Shown piece by piece: positions 25,398 through 33,166 of a stretch of 64,000 nucleotides of DNA. Source of the stretch: Streptomyces profundus (GTDB lineage Bacteria > Actinomycetota > Actinomycetes > Streptomycetales > Streptomycetaceae); the NCBI RefSeq assembly GCF_020740535.1, contig NZ_CP082362.1, forward strand, positions 6,693,501 through 6,757,500, given 5' to 3'. The position numbers and the translations under genes are program-made. The notes below the pieces were generated by a model, which worked only from the letters and a program-made list of their open reading frames with translations, had not been told where the DNA came from and did no database searches. The first letter of the stretch is position 1, and every line of letters begins with the position of its first letter.

Positions 25398-25733
25398 ACG
25401 GTGACCACGAGGTCGGATCAGCCGAGGCTCGGGACCTGCGGAGACGTCACGCACCCCGTCCGCGGACGACGAGCGCCTGGGCTTCGCGTCGCCTCACTCT
25501 CGGCTCGTGGAGGCGTCGAGGGCGCAGTCGATGGCGGTGTCCGTACGTCATGGGATCTGCTCGGGCCGTGGTGAACCGCGCAACGAGCCCTGCGGGCATA
25601 GCCGGGCGATGAGGGGAGCCCCAGGGTGATTCAACCGTTCGTGCGGGACTGGGACCGAGGCCAAGGAGCGAGCTGCGCAAGAACGTGGGGACGCAGGTGG
25701 CGGGCGGGTGGCCGTTGAGTGCGGTGTGTTCGC
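25398..25733. other. Intergenic region with no gene seen
   Basis: About 335 bp between the immunity gene and the terminator of the PepSY gene. Open frames here have no start signal or recognisable product. No repeat or RNA gene was recognised. Confidence 0.5.
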
Positions 25734-25763
25734 GGTGGTGGGGGGCGATCGCCCCGCACCACC
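25734..25763. terminator. Long palindromic terminator downstream of the PepSY gene
   Basis: GGTGGTG (25734-25740) pairs with CACCACC (25757-25763), enclosing the self-complementary GGGGCGATCGCCCC (25742-25755). The two G spacers at 25741 and 25756 are opposed. It lies 38 bp after the minus-strand PepSY gene stop. Confidence 0.6.
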
Positions 25764-25800
25764 TGGGCGGCCGATTGGCCGGCGCCGAACGTGTCCGGAT

Positions 25801-27369
25801 CTATGGTCCGCCGGGGCGTTCCCCTTCCGCAGTGGCCGATTCCCCGGCCTCGGCCGGCGCCGGCTTCCTGGCGGCTCCCCGGCGGTGGTGGAGTAGCCCG
25901 AGGGCGGCGTCGACGGTCAGGAACGCCAGCAGCGAGAGGCCGAGCAGCGGAACGTACCAGCCGAGCACGGCGGCGACCGCGAGCAGCGGAAGCAACACGG
26001 CCCATGGCGCACCGCGCCAGGCCCCGCGTCGGGGTGGACGTCCCCAGGTCAGGGCGCCGCCACGGGTGGGGCGGCGCAGCCACCACATGCGGTAGCCCAG
26101 CACGATCAGGGTCATCAGGGAGAGCGCGACGCCGATCAGCACCAACTGGTTGGGAAGGCCGAAGAGCAGGCCCATGTGCCCATCGACGCCCCAGCGGGCG
26201 AGCTTGGCGACGACGCTGTAGTCGTCGAAGCGGACGGTGTCGGTGATCTCGCCGGTGGTGGGGTCGACGGCGACAGCGTCCACCTGTGTGGGCCACTGGG
26301 CCTGGACCTCCTTGACGGCGAAGGCGGCGCCCGGTTCGGTCGGGTAGACGATCTCGACGGGGTCGCGCAGCCCGACGGACCGGCCACTCTCCAGCGCCTG
26401 GCCCGCGGTGATCTCCTGGCTGTGCGCCTCGTCCTGCCCGTGCGCGCCGTGCTCGGAGTGGTCCCCGTGCTCGGAGTGCTCGCCGTGGTCCCCGTGGTCC
26501 TCGCCGTCGTCCCGGCCGCCGTGGGTGGAGTGGCCGGAGCTGTCGCCGGCACCGGGCGGGGAGGTGTCGACGGCCGGGGTCTGCCAGGACATCTCACCGC
26601 GGAGTTGGGTGATGTGTTCGCCGGCGTGCTGGGACCAGGTCAGCCCCGTGACGGAGAGGAAGCACAGGACGAGTGCGACCCACAGGCCGATCGTGCCGTG
26701 CCAGGTGAGCGTTGCCCTGCGCCCCTTGAGTCCGCGTTCGGGTAGCAGCGTTCGGCGTACCCTGCGCCGGGTGCGGCGTTGACCGATCCACAGCACGATT
26801 CCGACCAGAGCTATCACGCCCAGCCAACTGGCGGCGAGTTCGCTGTAGTGGCGGCCGAACTCGCCCAGGTGCAGGTTGCGGTGGAGTTCGTCGATCCACC
26901 AGCGGAACGGAAGAGCGCTGGAGGACCCGTAGGCCGCCAGATCGCCCCTGACCTCGGCTGTGTAGGGGTCGACGAAGATGGCGAGTTGCTGGCTGGGACC
27001 CAACTCCGGGGCGTCCAGCAGCACGCGGGTCGTTGTCCCCTCTTCGGACGCCGGGCGCACCGCGTTGACGGTCCGCTCCGGGAACTCGGCTCGTGCCGCC
27101 GCTATCTGTTCGTCGATCGGGAGGTGCTCCTCGCCGACCGGAACGTTCAGTTCGTGGTCGTAGACGAACTTCTCGACCTGGATGGAGGCGGCGTAGAGCA
27201 TCCCGGAGAACGCCGCGACAAACAGGAAGGGGGCCACCAGGAGCCCCGCGTAGAAGTGCAGTCGCAGCAGGAGGGGGCGCGGGGACGTTCGCTTGGAGCG
27301 GGGTGGCTCCGGGCCGGCGTCGGCCGTACGGCTCTCGTCATCCTCGCGCGTCTCGGGTTCGGTCGCCAT
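25801..27369 (-). CDS. PepSY-domain membrane protein with His-rich extracytoplasmic segment
   Basis: 522 residues of the PepSY-TM (DUF4405/PiuB-like) type, a family linked to iron uptake or reductase functions. Membrane helices occur near 33-60 (LRLHFYAGLLVAPFLFVAAFSGMLY), 185-205, 235-258, 385-410 and a C-terminal pair. Two PepSY-like modules (IDEQIAAARAEFPERTVNAV; GQALESGRSVGLRDPVEIVYPTEPG) face outward. Between helices 3 and 4 lies a striking His/Asp/Glu/Gly run (HGDHGEHSEHGDHSEHGAHG), likely a metal-binding loop. Start ATG 27369 follows AGAGGTGG. Direct repeats of GGTGCTCTCGTTC (27441-27453, 27466-27478) upstream may be regulatory. Confidence 0.8.
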   Translation of the reverse strand: MATEPETREDDESRTADAGPEPPRSKRTSPRPLLLRLHFYAGLLVAPFLFVAAFSGMLYAASIQVEKFVYDHELNVPVGEEHLPIDEQIAAARAEFPERTVNAVRPASEEGTTTRVLLDAPELGPSQQLAIFVDPYTAEVRGDLAAYGSSSALPFRWWIDELHRNLHLGEFGRHYSELAASWLGVIALVGIVLWIGQRRTRRRVRRTLLPERGLKGRRATLTWHGTIGLWVALVLCFLSVTGLTWSQHAGEHITQLRGEMSWQTPAVDTSPPGAGDSSGHSTHGGRDDGEDHGDHGEHSEHGDHSEHGAHGQDEAHSQEITAGQALESGRSVGLRDPVEIVYPTEPGAAFAVKEVQAQWPTQVDAVAVDPTTGEITDTVRFDDYSVVAKLARWGVDGHMGLLFGLPNQLVLIGVALSLMTLIVLGYRMWWLRRPTRGGALTWGRPPRRGAWRGAPWAVLLPLLAVAAVLGWYVPLLGLSLLAFLTVDAALGLLHHRRGAARKPAPAEAGESATAEGERPGGP

Positions 27370-27440
27370 CGCGCACCACCTCTGCTTCGGACAGGACTGG
27401 CCGATGTTCGACCGGTTTCGCAGTAGTAGTCGAAAGAGAT

Positions 27441-27478
27441 GGTGCTCTCGTTCCCGGCGAACCCAGGTGCTCTCGTTC
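27441..27478. repeat. 13-bp direct repeat upstream of the PepSY gene
   Basis: GGTGCTCTCGTTC occurs at 27441-27453 and 27466-27478, a 25-bp period, 70-110 bp upstream of the PepSY ATG (minus strand). It could be a tandem regulator site; no known metal-regulator box (iron or zinc) matches. Confidence 0.4.
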
Positions 27479-27616
27479 TGTCTCTCCCATGTGGGGGCGC
27501 TGGGGACATCGGAGCTGGGGCGGGGTGGTACGAACATGGGCGCGTCCTGCGACCAGGAGACGCCCGGGACGGGTGTCCTGCTCGCCCTCCCCCACCCACC
27601 TGTCCGAACAGCACAC

Positions 27617-28342
27617 CTAGGGCGCGAGTCCGACGACGGCCTCCAGGTCTTCGAGGCCGGCCAAGTGTGTGGCGAGTTCGCCGCGTTCGGCTTCGGTGAG
27701 GGGGACGGCGCGGGCGCGGGTGAGGGCGTCGACCGCGGCGGTGGTGTCGTCGGCGCGGATGGCGAGTTCGGCGCGGTAGGCCAACGCCTCGACCAGTTCG
27801 GCGGCCGGTGCGCAATCCTGCTCCCGGGCCAGCGTGGCGTCCAGGATCTTCGCCGCCTGCTGATTGTCGCCCTTGGAGTCGCCGAGCACGACGGCGTTCT
27901 CCAGCGCCCTGGCCAGCTTGCCGACCGCGGGCGCACCGATGCCGCCGGTACCCGGGGACCGGAAGATCCGGATCCAGTTCCCGCCGGGGTCGATGACCGT
28001 GAACCCGGAGTAGTTGTCGGCGTTCTTGCGTTTCCGCGGGCGGGTCATCCGCGGGATCCCGGAGACCAGGAGCTTGCCATGGACCGCGCGCATGCCCGCG
28101 GCGAACGCCTCGAAGAGCTGTTGGGTGTCCGGCACGATGACCACACAACTGCCGTAGGAGTCCTCGGGCCTGAAGTCCGGCAGGCCGAAGAACTGCAACT
28201 GGAGGTCTTCTCGCCGCAGGCCCACGCACGGGTACGGGCGGACCTGGTAGTAGGTCTGGGTGAAGCCGAGCATGGTGTAGAACTCGACGATCTCGTCGAT
28301 GGATCCGCACGGAAGCAGCGGGACGGTTATCTCGTGGGCCAT
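27617..28342 (-). CDS. VOC/glyoxalase-fold protein with helical C-terminal extension
   Basis: 241 residues. Residues 1-125 form a VOC domain of the bleomycin-resistance/glyoxalase type: VPLLPCGSIDEIVEFYTMLGFTQTYYQ, then YSGFTVIDPGGNWIRIF at its end. Residues 130-241 are a helical, TPR-like extension (GKLARALENAVVLGDSKGDNQQAAKILDATLARE onward) not found in minimal VOC proteins. The usual metal ligands of lyase/dioxygenase members are not obvious, favouring a binding role. Start ATG 28342. It is second in an operon with the PadR regulator (47-bp gap). Confidence 0.78.
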   Translation of the reverse strand: MAHEITVPLLPCGSIDEIVEFYTMLGFTQTYYQVRPYPCVGLRREDLQLQFFGLPDFRPEDSYGSCVVIVPDTQQLFEAFAAGMRAVHGKLLVSGIPRMTRPRKRKNADNYSGFTVIDPGGNWIRIFRSPGTGGIGAPAVGKLARALENAVVLGDSKGDNQQAAKILDATLAREQDCAPAAELVEALAYRAELAIRADDTTAAVDALTRARAVPLTEAERGELATHLAGLEDLEAVVGLAP

Positions 28343-28389
28343 GACATCGCTCCGTCTCGAAGGGAAGGTTCCGCCGATGCTCGCGGCTG

Positions 28390-28992
28390 CTACGCGGCCG
28401 GCTGTGCGGGGCGGCGGGTGGGGGAGCCAGGCTCGCCGGCCATGCTGAACGCGCCCTCTTCCAGACGGTGGATCAGCCGCCCGGTCCACCGGGCGCCGGC
28501 ATCGGCGGTCGCCAGCCACAGCGAGATGACCTCGCCCACCGGGCCCCAGGCGGCCAGCTCCGTGTCCGCGGGCAGGTGTGCGGTGATGCTGGTGCGCCAG
28601 TCGCGCATCGCGTCGGCTCGGGTGCGCAGGACCTGTAGGGCCTGCCCCCGGGGCAGGTCCTCGATGAGGCCCACCGCGGCACACAGGACGTCCAGCCTCG
28701 GCTCGCGGTCGGCCAAGGCCCGACGCAGGAGGCTGAGGTACTCCTGCTCGCCCTTTTCCGTGAGCTCGTACTCGATCCTCGGCGGGCCGCCGGCGACCGA
28801 GGGATCCGCATCGGACGTCGCCGCCAGCAGGCCCTGTCCGGCCATGCTCCTGAGCGCGTGATACACCGAACCCGATGTGGCGGTGGACCACTCGTGCGCG
28901 CCCCAGGACTCCAGATCCGCGCGAATCTGATAGCCGTGTGCGCGACCGCCCCTGCGTAGGGCTCCCAGGACCAGAAGTCGTACCGGCTTCAT
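28390..28992 (-). CDS. PadR-family transcriptional regulator
   Basis: 200 residues. PadR winged helix at 1-90: KPVRLLVLGALRRGGRAHGYQIRADLE, SVYHALRSMAGQGLL, RIEYELTEKGEQEYLSLLRRAL. The C-terminal part forms the helical dimerisation domain (Vir_act_alpha_C type). It is transcribed with the VOC gene. Two perfect 16-bp palindromes flank its promoter, so autoregulation is likely. PadR proteins often respond to phenolics or drugs; the ligand here is unknown, and a binding protein as partner gene suggests a small toxic molecule. Confidence 0.88.
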   Translation of the reverse strand: MKPVRLLVLGALRRGGRAHGYQIRADLESWGAHEWSTATSGSVYHALRSMAGQGLLAATSDADPSVAGGPPRIEYELTEKGEQEYLSLLRRALADREPRLDVLCAAVGLIEDLPRGQALQVLRTRADAMRDWRTSITAHLPADTELAAWGPVGEVISLWLATADAGARWTGRLIHRLEEGAFSMAGEPGSPTRRPAQPAA

Positions 28993-29011
28993 CGCGCCCC
29001 GTCCGCCTGAA

Positions 29012-29074
29012 TAGTCAAATTTGACTACTGGGTGAAGCGTACTCCGCCTCGGGCGCGCTAGCCAAATTTGGCTA
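29012..29074 (-). promoter_or_regulatory. PadR-VOC promoter flanked by two perfect palindromic operators
   Basis: TAGTCAAATTTGACTA (29012-29027) and TAGCCAAATTTGGCTA (29059-29074) are perfect 16-bp palindromes sharing the core CAAATTTG, 47 bp apart centre to centre. On the minus strand TTGGCT (29065-29060), inside the upstream palindrome, and TACGCT (29041-29036) are separated by 18 bases; transcription would start near 29029, at the edge of the downstream palindrome. Such AT-rich palindromes are exceptional in this genome. Confidence 0.75.
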
Positions 29075-29501
29075 CGCCCAGCTCCATCAAACTGTTGGGG
29101 TACCAAGTGCCGCCGCATTCCTGGCGGGGTCCCGTCGTATCGCGACGGGCTGCCATGGAAGGGGCCTGCACACCCACCGCGATCAGGCGGAGCGAGTCTT
29201 CGCCGTCTGACCACCGCGGGAGCCGGAAGCGGCTACACGACAGCCACCAAAACGGGGACGAGACCTGCGTTCGGCACAGCGCGGCGCATCCGGGTCTGCC
29301 CCATCGAACCGAAGACTCGTGTCCGTTCTGCCCGTTCCGCCCCGCCGTGGACCCAGTGCGCTGCCCCGCCCCCAGCCCGTCAGGTCACGCACCCGCTGCG
29401 CTGCCACCGACCGCGTGTCCTCGATCGCATCGTGTTCGGGCGCTTCCCCTTGCGGCGAGCCCGGGGTCCCGCCGTCCGGGCGTGAGAGATGCCGGGGCAG
29501 G
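29075..29501. other. Intergenic region with no gene seen
   Basis: About 430 bp between the PadR promoter region and the end of the convergent-facing TetR gene. It holds only open frames without start signals or recognisable products. Confidence 0.45.
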
Positions 29502-30164
29502 TCAGCTACGGGGCAGCACGCCCAGGAGGGTCGCGGTCAGGGCCTGCCGCAAGTAGTCCTCCAGCTCCAGGTGGAAGCGGGCCAGGTCGGGCTCGGCCTG
29601 GTAGGCCGCCCGCAGGCTGGGCGGGGGAGTGCCGTACGCCGGCAGTGCGCCGGCCGTGAGCATGGTCTGAAGGCTGAACAGTGTCGCGTTCTCGCCCAGC
29701 TCCGGCAGGTGCTTCCGGAGCAGGGCGGTCATGGTCGTCAGACGCTCCAGGGAGGCGCGCTTGTAGCGTGCGACGACCTCGACGGAGACGTTGTGTTCCA
29801 GGACGCCGCTCTGTGCGCCGAAGAGGTCGCACATCACCATTCGGTCGGAGAGTGAGCGGCTGAGGGTCTCGGCCACCGCTGCCGCGCGCTCGGTCATGGG
29901 CAGGTCTTCGTCGATGCCGGCCAACTCGCCTGCCAGTTCCGTCAACCACTCCCGCAGGAAGTGGTCCAGCAGTTCCAGCAGCACCGCCTCGCGGGACTCG
30001 AAATAGCGCAGCACGTTCGGCTTCGCCAGGCCCACCCGGCGGCTGAGCTCGTTCAGGGTGACCGCGGCCACGGGCATCTCGTCGAGCATCGCCGACGCCG
30101 CGTCGAGGATCGCCCTTCTGCGGATCTCGCGCTGCTCTTCGGTTCGCGCCCGCTGGAAAGTCAC
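29502..30164 (-). CDS. TetR-family regulator (leaderless GTG)
   Basis: 220 residues. The HTH is IRRRAILDAASAMLDEMPVAAVTLNELSRRVGLAKPNVLRYFESREAVLLELL, followed by a TetR_C-type ligand domain. The GTG start at 30164 is 7 bases after TAGGCT (30177-30172), so the mRNA is probably leaderless. It is divergent from the SDR gene across a region with three copies of a 13-bp operator. The family context (TetR divergent to a short-chain dehydrogenase) suggests repression of the SDR relieved by its substrate. Confidence 0.86.
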   Translation of the reverse strand: MTFQRARTEEQREIRRRAILDAASAMLDEMPVAAVTLNELSRRVGLAKPNVLRYFESREAVLLELLDHFLREWLTELAGELAGIDEDLPMTERAAAVAETLSRSLSDRMVMCDLFGAQSGVLEHNVSVEVVARYKRASLERLTTMTALLRKHLPELGENATLFSLQTMLTAGALPAYGTPPPSLRAAYQAEPDLARFHLELEDYLRQALTATLLGVLPRS

Positions 30165-30183
30165 GAGCGCCAGCCTAGCTTGC

Positions 30184-30251
30184 GTACCTGCGGTACGTTG
30201 ACAATGTACCGGGAGTACTTTAACGTCGTGGATGCAAGATACCTTCGGTAC
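30184..30251. promoter_or_regulatory. Three phased TetR operators and the SDR promoter
   Basis: GTACCTGCGGTAC (30184-30196), GTACCGGGAGTAC (30206-30218) and ATACCTTCGGTAC (30239-30251) are variants of GTACC-N3-GGTAC spaced by 22 and 33 bp, i.e. whole helical turns. The SDR promoter TTGACA (30198-30203), 17-base spacer, TAACGT (30221-30226) is interleaved: site 2 fills the spacer, site 1 lies before the -35 and site 3 after the start point. Confidence 0.75.
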
Positions 30252-30274
30252 TTAGTTGGCTTTGGGAGTCCGAC

Positions 30275-31222
30275 ATGAGTGAGAAGTGGACGACGGCGAA
30301 CATCCCGGACCAGAGCGGGCGGGTGGCCGTCGTGACCGGGGCCAACACCGGACTCGGGTACGAGACGGCCAAGGCGCTCGCCGAGCGCGGGGCGTCCGTG
30401 GTGCTCGCCGTGCGCGACGTCGAGAAGGGCGAGCGGGCCGCGGCCCGCATGACGGGCGACGTGACCGTGCAGGCCCTGGATCTGACCTCGCTCGACTCCG
30501 TCCGCACCGCGGCGGCGGCGCTGCGGTCCCGGCACGCCCGGCTCGACCTGCTGATCAACAACGCCGGCGTGATGTACACCCCGAAGCAGACCACCCGGGA
30601 CGGCTTCGAGACGCAGTTCGGCACCAACCACCTCGGCCACTTCGCGCTCACCGGACTGCTGCTGGACCTGATGCTGCCGGTGCCCGGCTCCCGCGTGGTG
30701 ACGGTCAGCAGCACCGGCCACCGCATCCGGGCCGCGATCCACTTCGACGACTTGCAGTGGGAGCGGTCCTACAGCCGGGCCGCCGCCTATGGCCAGTCCA
30801 AGCTGGCCAACCTCATGTTCACCTACGAGTTGCAGCGTCGGCTCGCCACGCACGGCACGACCGTCGCGGTGGCCGCGCACCCTGGACTGTCCGGCACCGA
30901 GCTGGCCCGCAACACCCCAGCCGCCGTCCGGCTTCCGCTCACCTGGCTCGCGCCGGTGATCACCCAGCCGCCCGCGATGGGCGCGCTGCCGACCCTGCGT
31001 GCCGCCACCGACCCCGCCGCGCTCGGCGGCCAGTACTACGGCCCCGGCGGACGCAACGAGGTCAAGGGCCACCCCCGGCTGGTCACCTCCAGTCCGCAGT
31101 CGTACGACGCAGCCGTCCAGCAGCGGCTGTGGGCCGTCTCCGAAGACCTCACCGGGGTGCGGTTCCCCGTCGTTCAGTCCAAGCAGAACTCGCTTCCCTC
31201 CGGGTCGACCATCACGAGTTGA
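30275..31222 (+). CDS. Short-chain dehydrogenase/reductase, C-terminus altered by IS insertion
   Basis: 315 residues. Classical SDR motifs: TGANTGLG (cofactor), DLTSLDS, NNAGV, catalytic serine in VSSTGH, and YGQSK. The closest general type is retinol-dehydrogenase/protochlorophyllide-reductase-like SDRs of about 300 residues that use NADP(H). GGGAG precedes ATG 30275. The last codons (SLPSGSTITS) run into the IS200/IS605 end and the TGA stop (31220-31222) lies within the TTGACATCCTC terminus of the element, so the native C-terminus has been replaced. The catalytic core is intact and the enzyme may still work. Confidence 0.85.
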   Translation: MSEKWTTANIPDQSGRVAVVTGANTGLGYETAKALAERGASVVLAVRDVEKGERAAARMTGDVTVQALDLTSLDSVRTAAAALRSRHARLDLLINNAGVMYTPKQTTRDGFETQFGTNHLGHFALTGLLLDLMLPVPGSRVVTVSSTGHRIRAAIHFDDLQWERSYSRAAAYGQSKLANLMFTYELQRRLATHGTTVAVAAHPGLSGTELARNTPAAVRLPLTWLAPVITQPPAMGALPTLRAATDPAALGGQYYGPGGRNEVKGHPRLVTSSPQSYDAAVQQRLWAVSEDLTGVRFPVVQSKQNSLPSGSTITS

Positions 31223-31256
31223 CATCCTCGCTGCCCTGAGGGGCGGCGATTCCCGC
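31199..31256 (-). ncRNA. Predicted omega-RNA 3' scaffold and guide of TnpB
   Basis: TnpB guides are made from the 3' end of tnpB through the right end of the element into flanking DNA. Here the minus-strand hairpin (31248-31241 with 31236-31229) and the terminal GAGGATGTCAA lead into a guide expected to begin at 31218 (CTCGTGATGG...). The scaffold should also extend upstream into the tnpB coding end. Boundaries are by analogy with characterised IS605 elements. Confidence 0.5.
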
Positions 31257-32465
31257 CTACCGCGCCGTCAGAGGCTGTGGTGTCGGGTGGGTTCCTGCTT
31301 CGCTGCGCGGTGCCGGGACGGGTCCCGGTCTTACCTGCGCTCCACAGGCTGTCACGGCCAGTCCGGCCGCCTTGGCGACGTTGACCGCCGCGTTGATGTC
31401 CCGGTCCAGGACAGCCCCGCACGCCCCACACGTCCACACACGGACGTGCAGCGGCTTCGGACCGTCCTTCACGCCGCACCGCGAGCACACCTGAGATGTG
31501 GGCTCGAAGCGGCCGATCTCCACGAAGGTGCGCCCGTACCGTGCGGCCTTGTACTCCAGCATGTTCACGAACGCCGACCATCCGGCGTCGTGGACGGACT
31601 TGGCCAGGCGCGTGCGGGCGAGTCCCTTCACCGCCAGGTCCTCCACGGCGACCGCTTGGTTCTCGCGGATCAGCTTCGTGGAGAGCTGGTGGTGGAACTC
31701 GCGGCGCGCGTCGGCCACCTTCGCGTGAGCGCGGGCGACCTTCAGCCGGGCCTTGTTCCGGTTGCTGGAGCCCTTCTCCTTGCGGGAGAGGTTCCGCTGT
31801 GCCTTCTTCAGGCGCTTTTCGGCCCGGCGCAGGAAGCGCGGGCTGTCGACCTTCGTCCCGTCGGAGAGGACCGCGAAGTGCCCGAGCCCGAGATCGATGC
31901 CCAGCTCGGGCACGACCTCGGGAAGGACTTCCTGCGGACCGGTCTCCACGACGAAGCTCGCGAAGTACCCGCACGCGCTGTCCTTGACCACCGTCACCGT
32001 CGAGGGCACGGAGGGCAGCGTCCGCGACCACTTCACCTTGACGTCGCCGATCTTCGGCAGGCGCAGCTTCCCGCCGGTCGTGATCGACCAGCGGGCGTTC
32101 GCGGTGAACCGGACCGAATGTCGCGTGTCCTTGCGGGACTTGTACCGGGGTGCGCCCATGCGCGGGCGCTTGCCCGCCAGCCCGTCGAGGAAGTTCCGGT
32201 ACGCGGTGTCCAGGTCGCGGAGGGACTGCTGGAGGACGACCGCCGACACGTCGCTGAGCCAGGCCCGTTCCGGGGTGTTCTTGGCCTCGGTGATCAGCGA
32301 CTTCGACAGGTCACCGGTCTTCGGGAACGGCATGCCTTCGCTGCGGGCGGTCTTGCGAGCGCGGAGCGCGTCGTTGTAGACCACCCGCGCGCACCCGAAC
32401 GCCCTCGCTAACGCGCTGCGCTGACCGGTGCTCGGGTACAGGCGGAAGCTGTACCGAAGCTGCAT
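31257..32465 (-). CDS. tnpB: TnpB RNA-guided nuclease
   Basis: 402 residues, an intact TnpB (ancestor of Cas12). N-terminal MQLRYSFRLYPSTGQRSALA with FGCARVVYNDAL is typical. RuvC acidic residues lie in GIDLGLGHFAV (about 192), VAVEDLAVKGL (about 274) and DRDINAAVN (about 353); the zinc ribbon is CSRCG...CGACG (about 325-348). It cuts DNA matched to an omega-RNA guide derived from the element's right end. ATG 32465 is chosen as the family start; ATG 32474 is possible. Divergent from tnpA by 25 bp. Confidence 0.93.
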   Translation of the reverse strand: MQLRYSFRLYPSTGQRSALARAFGCARVVYNDALRARKTARSEGMPFPKTGDLSKSLITEAKNTPERAWLSDVSAVVLQQSLRDLDTAYRNFLDGLAGKRPRMGAPRYKSRKDTRHSVRFTANARWSITTGGKLRLPKIGDVKVKWSRTLPSVPSTVTVVKDSACGYFASFVVETGPQEVLPEVVPELGIDLGLGHFAVLSDGTKVDSPRFLRRAEKRLKKAQRNLSRKEKGSSNRNKARLKVARAHAKVADARREFHHQLSTKLIRENQAVAVEDLAVKGLARTRLAKSVHDAGWSAFVNMLEYKAARYGRTFVEIGRFEPTSQVCSRCGVKDGPKPLHVRVWTCGACGAVLDRDINAAVNVAKAAGLAVTACGAQVRPGPVPAPRSEAGTHPTPQPLTAR

Positions 32466-32490
32466 GGGGATCATGATACACAGTTGGTTT

Positions 32491-32907
32491 ATGGGTATCG
32501 ATGAGAACATTCGAACAGGTCGTCACTGTGTCTTCCGCATGCATGTCCACTTGGTTTTCGTGACGAAGTACCGGCACTCCGTCTTCGCCGACCGACACCT
32601 GACGCGGTGTGAGGAGATCATGCGCGCCGTGTGCGAGGACTTCGAGGCCGAGCTGGTCGAGTTCAACGGCGAGGCCAACCACGTCCACCTCCTCGTGAAC
32701 TTCCCGCCCAAGGTCGCCGTGTCCAGGCTGGTGAACTCCCTCAAAGGCGTGTCCTCGCGCCGCCTCCGCCAGGAGTTCCCCGACCTCGTGCGCCACTACT
32801 GGCGAGCACAACGACTCTGGTCCGGCTCGTACTTCGCCGGTTCCGCCGGCGGCGCACCACTCAGCATCGTGAAGCAGTACATCGAGCAGCAGAACCGGCC
32901 GCTCTGA
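32491..32907 (+). CDS. tnpA: TnpA, Y1 HUH transposase of IS200/IS605
   Basis: 138 residues. The HUH motif is HVHLLV (His about 64-66) and the catalytic tyrosine is Y130 in IVKQYIEQQ. TGRHCVFRMHVHLVFVTKYRHSVF at the start is characteristic. The enzyme nicks and joins single-stranded element ends using hairpin recognition. ATG 32491 gives the standard length. Intact, divergent from tnpB. Confidence 0.93.
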   Translation: MGIDENIRTGRHCVFRMHVHLVFVTKYRHSVFADRHLTRCEEIMRAVCEDFEAELVEFNGEANHVHLLVNFPPKVAVSRLVNSLKGVSSRRLRQEFPDLVRHYWRAQRLWSGSYFAGSAGGAPLSIVKQYIEQQNRPL

Positions 32908-33107
32908 CCAGGGCTGAGGTGAACAGTGCGGATCCATACACACAGCCGAGGCCAGAGCAACTCTCAGATTCGCTTCACCACCGGGCTGAAGCCCGGTGCA
33001 CTGCGAATAGCCCCGGTAGCCCGCACCGGTGGAGGCGCCGACCCGTCGCGGCGCAAGCGGGTGGCGCCCGAGGCCGACGAGGCGCACGCACTGGTTGGAC
33101 GTCGAGC

Positions 33108-33143
33108 CGGAGGCCCGGGGGGAAGAATCCCCCCGGGCCTCCG
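33108..33143. terminator. 15-bp terminator hairpin after the ThuA/dehydrogenase gene
   Basis: Arms 33108-33122 and 33129-33143 pair perfectly over 15 bp (CGGAGGCCCGGG...), loop AAGAAT, 24 bp after the stop codon of the minus-strand gene at 33167. Confidence 0.7.
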
Positions 33144-33166
33144 AGTGTGAAGGTGTGCGCACCGTG

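Larger units (their letters stand above)
31219..33005. mobile_element. IS200/IS605-family insertion sequence (IS605-type, divergent tnpA/tnpB)
   Basis: About 1.8 kb. The tnpB-side end (right end) reads GAGGATGTCAA on the minus strand (31229-31219), preceded by an 8-bp hairpin (31229-31236 with 31241-31248). The tnpA-side end carries a hairpin CACCGGGC-TGAA-GCCCGGTG (32979-32998); the exact outer border there is uncertain by several bases. No terminal inverted repeats or target duplication are expected for this single-strand transposing family. Both genes look intact. Confidence 0.8.
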
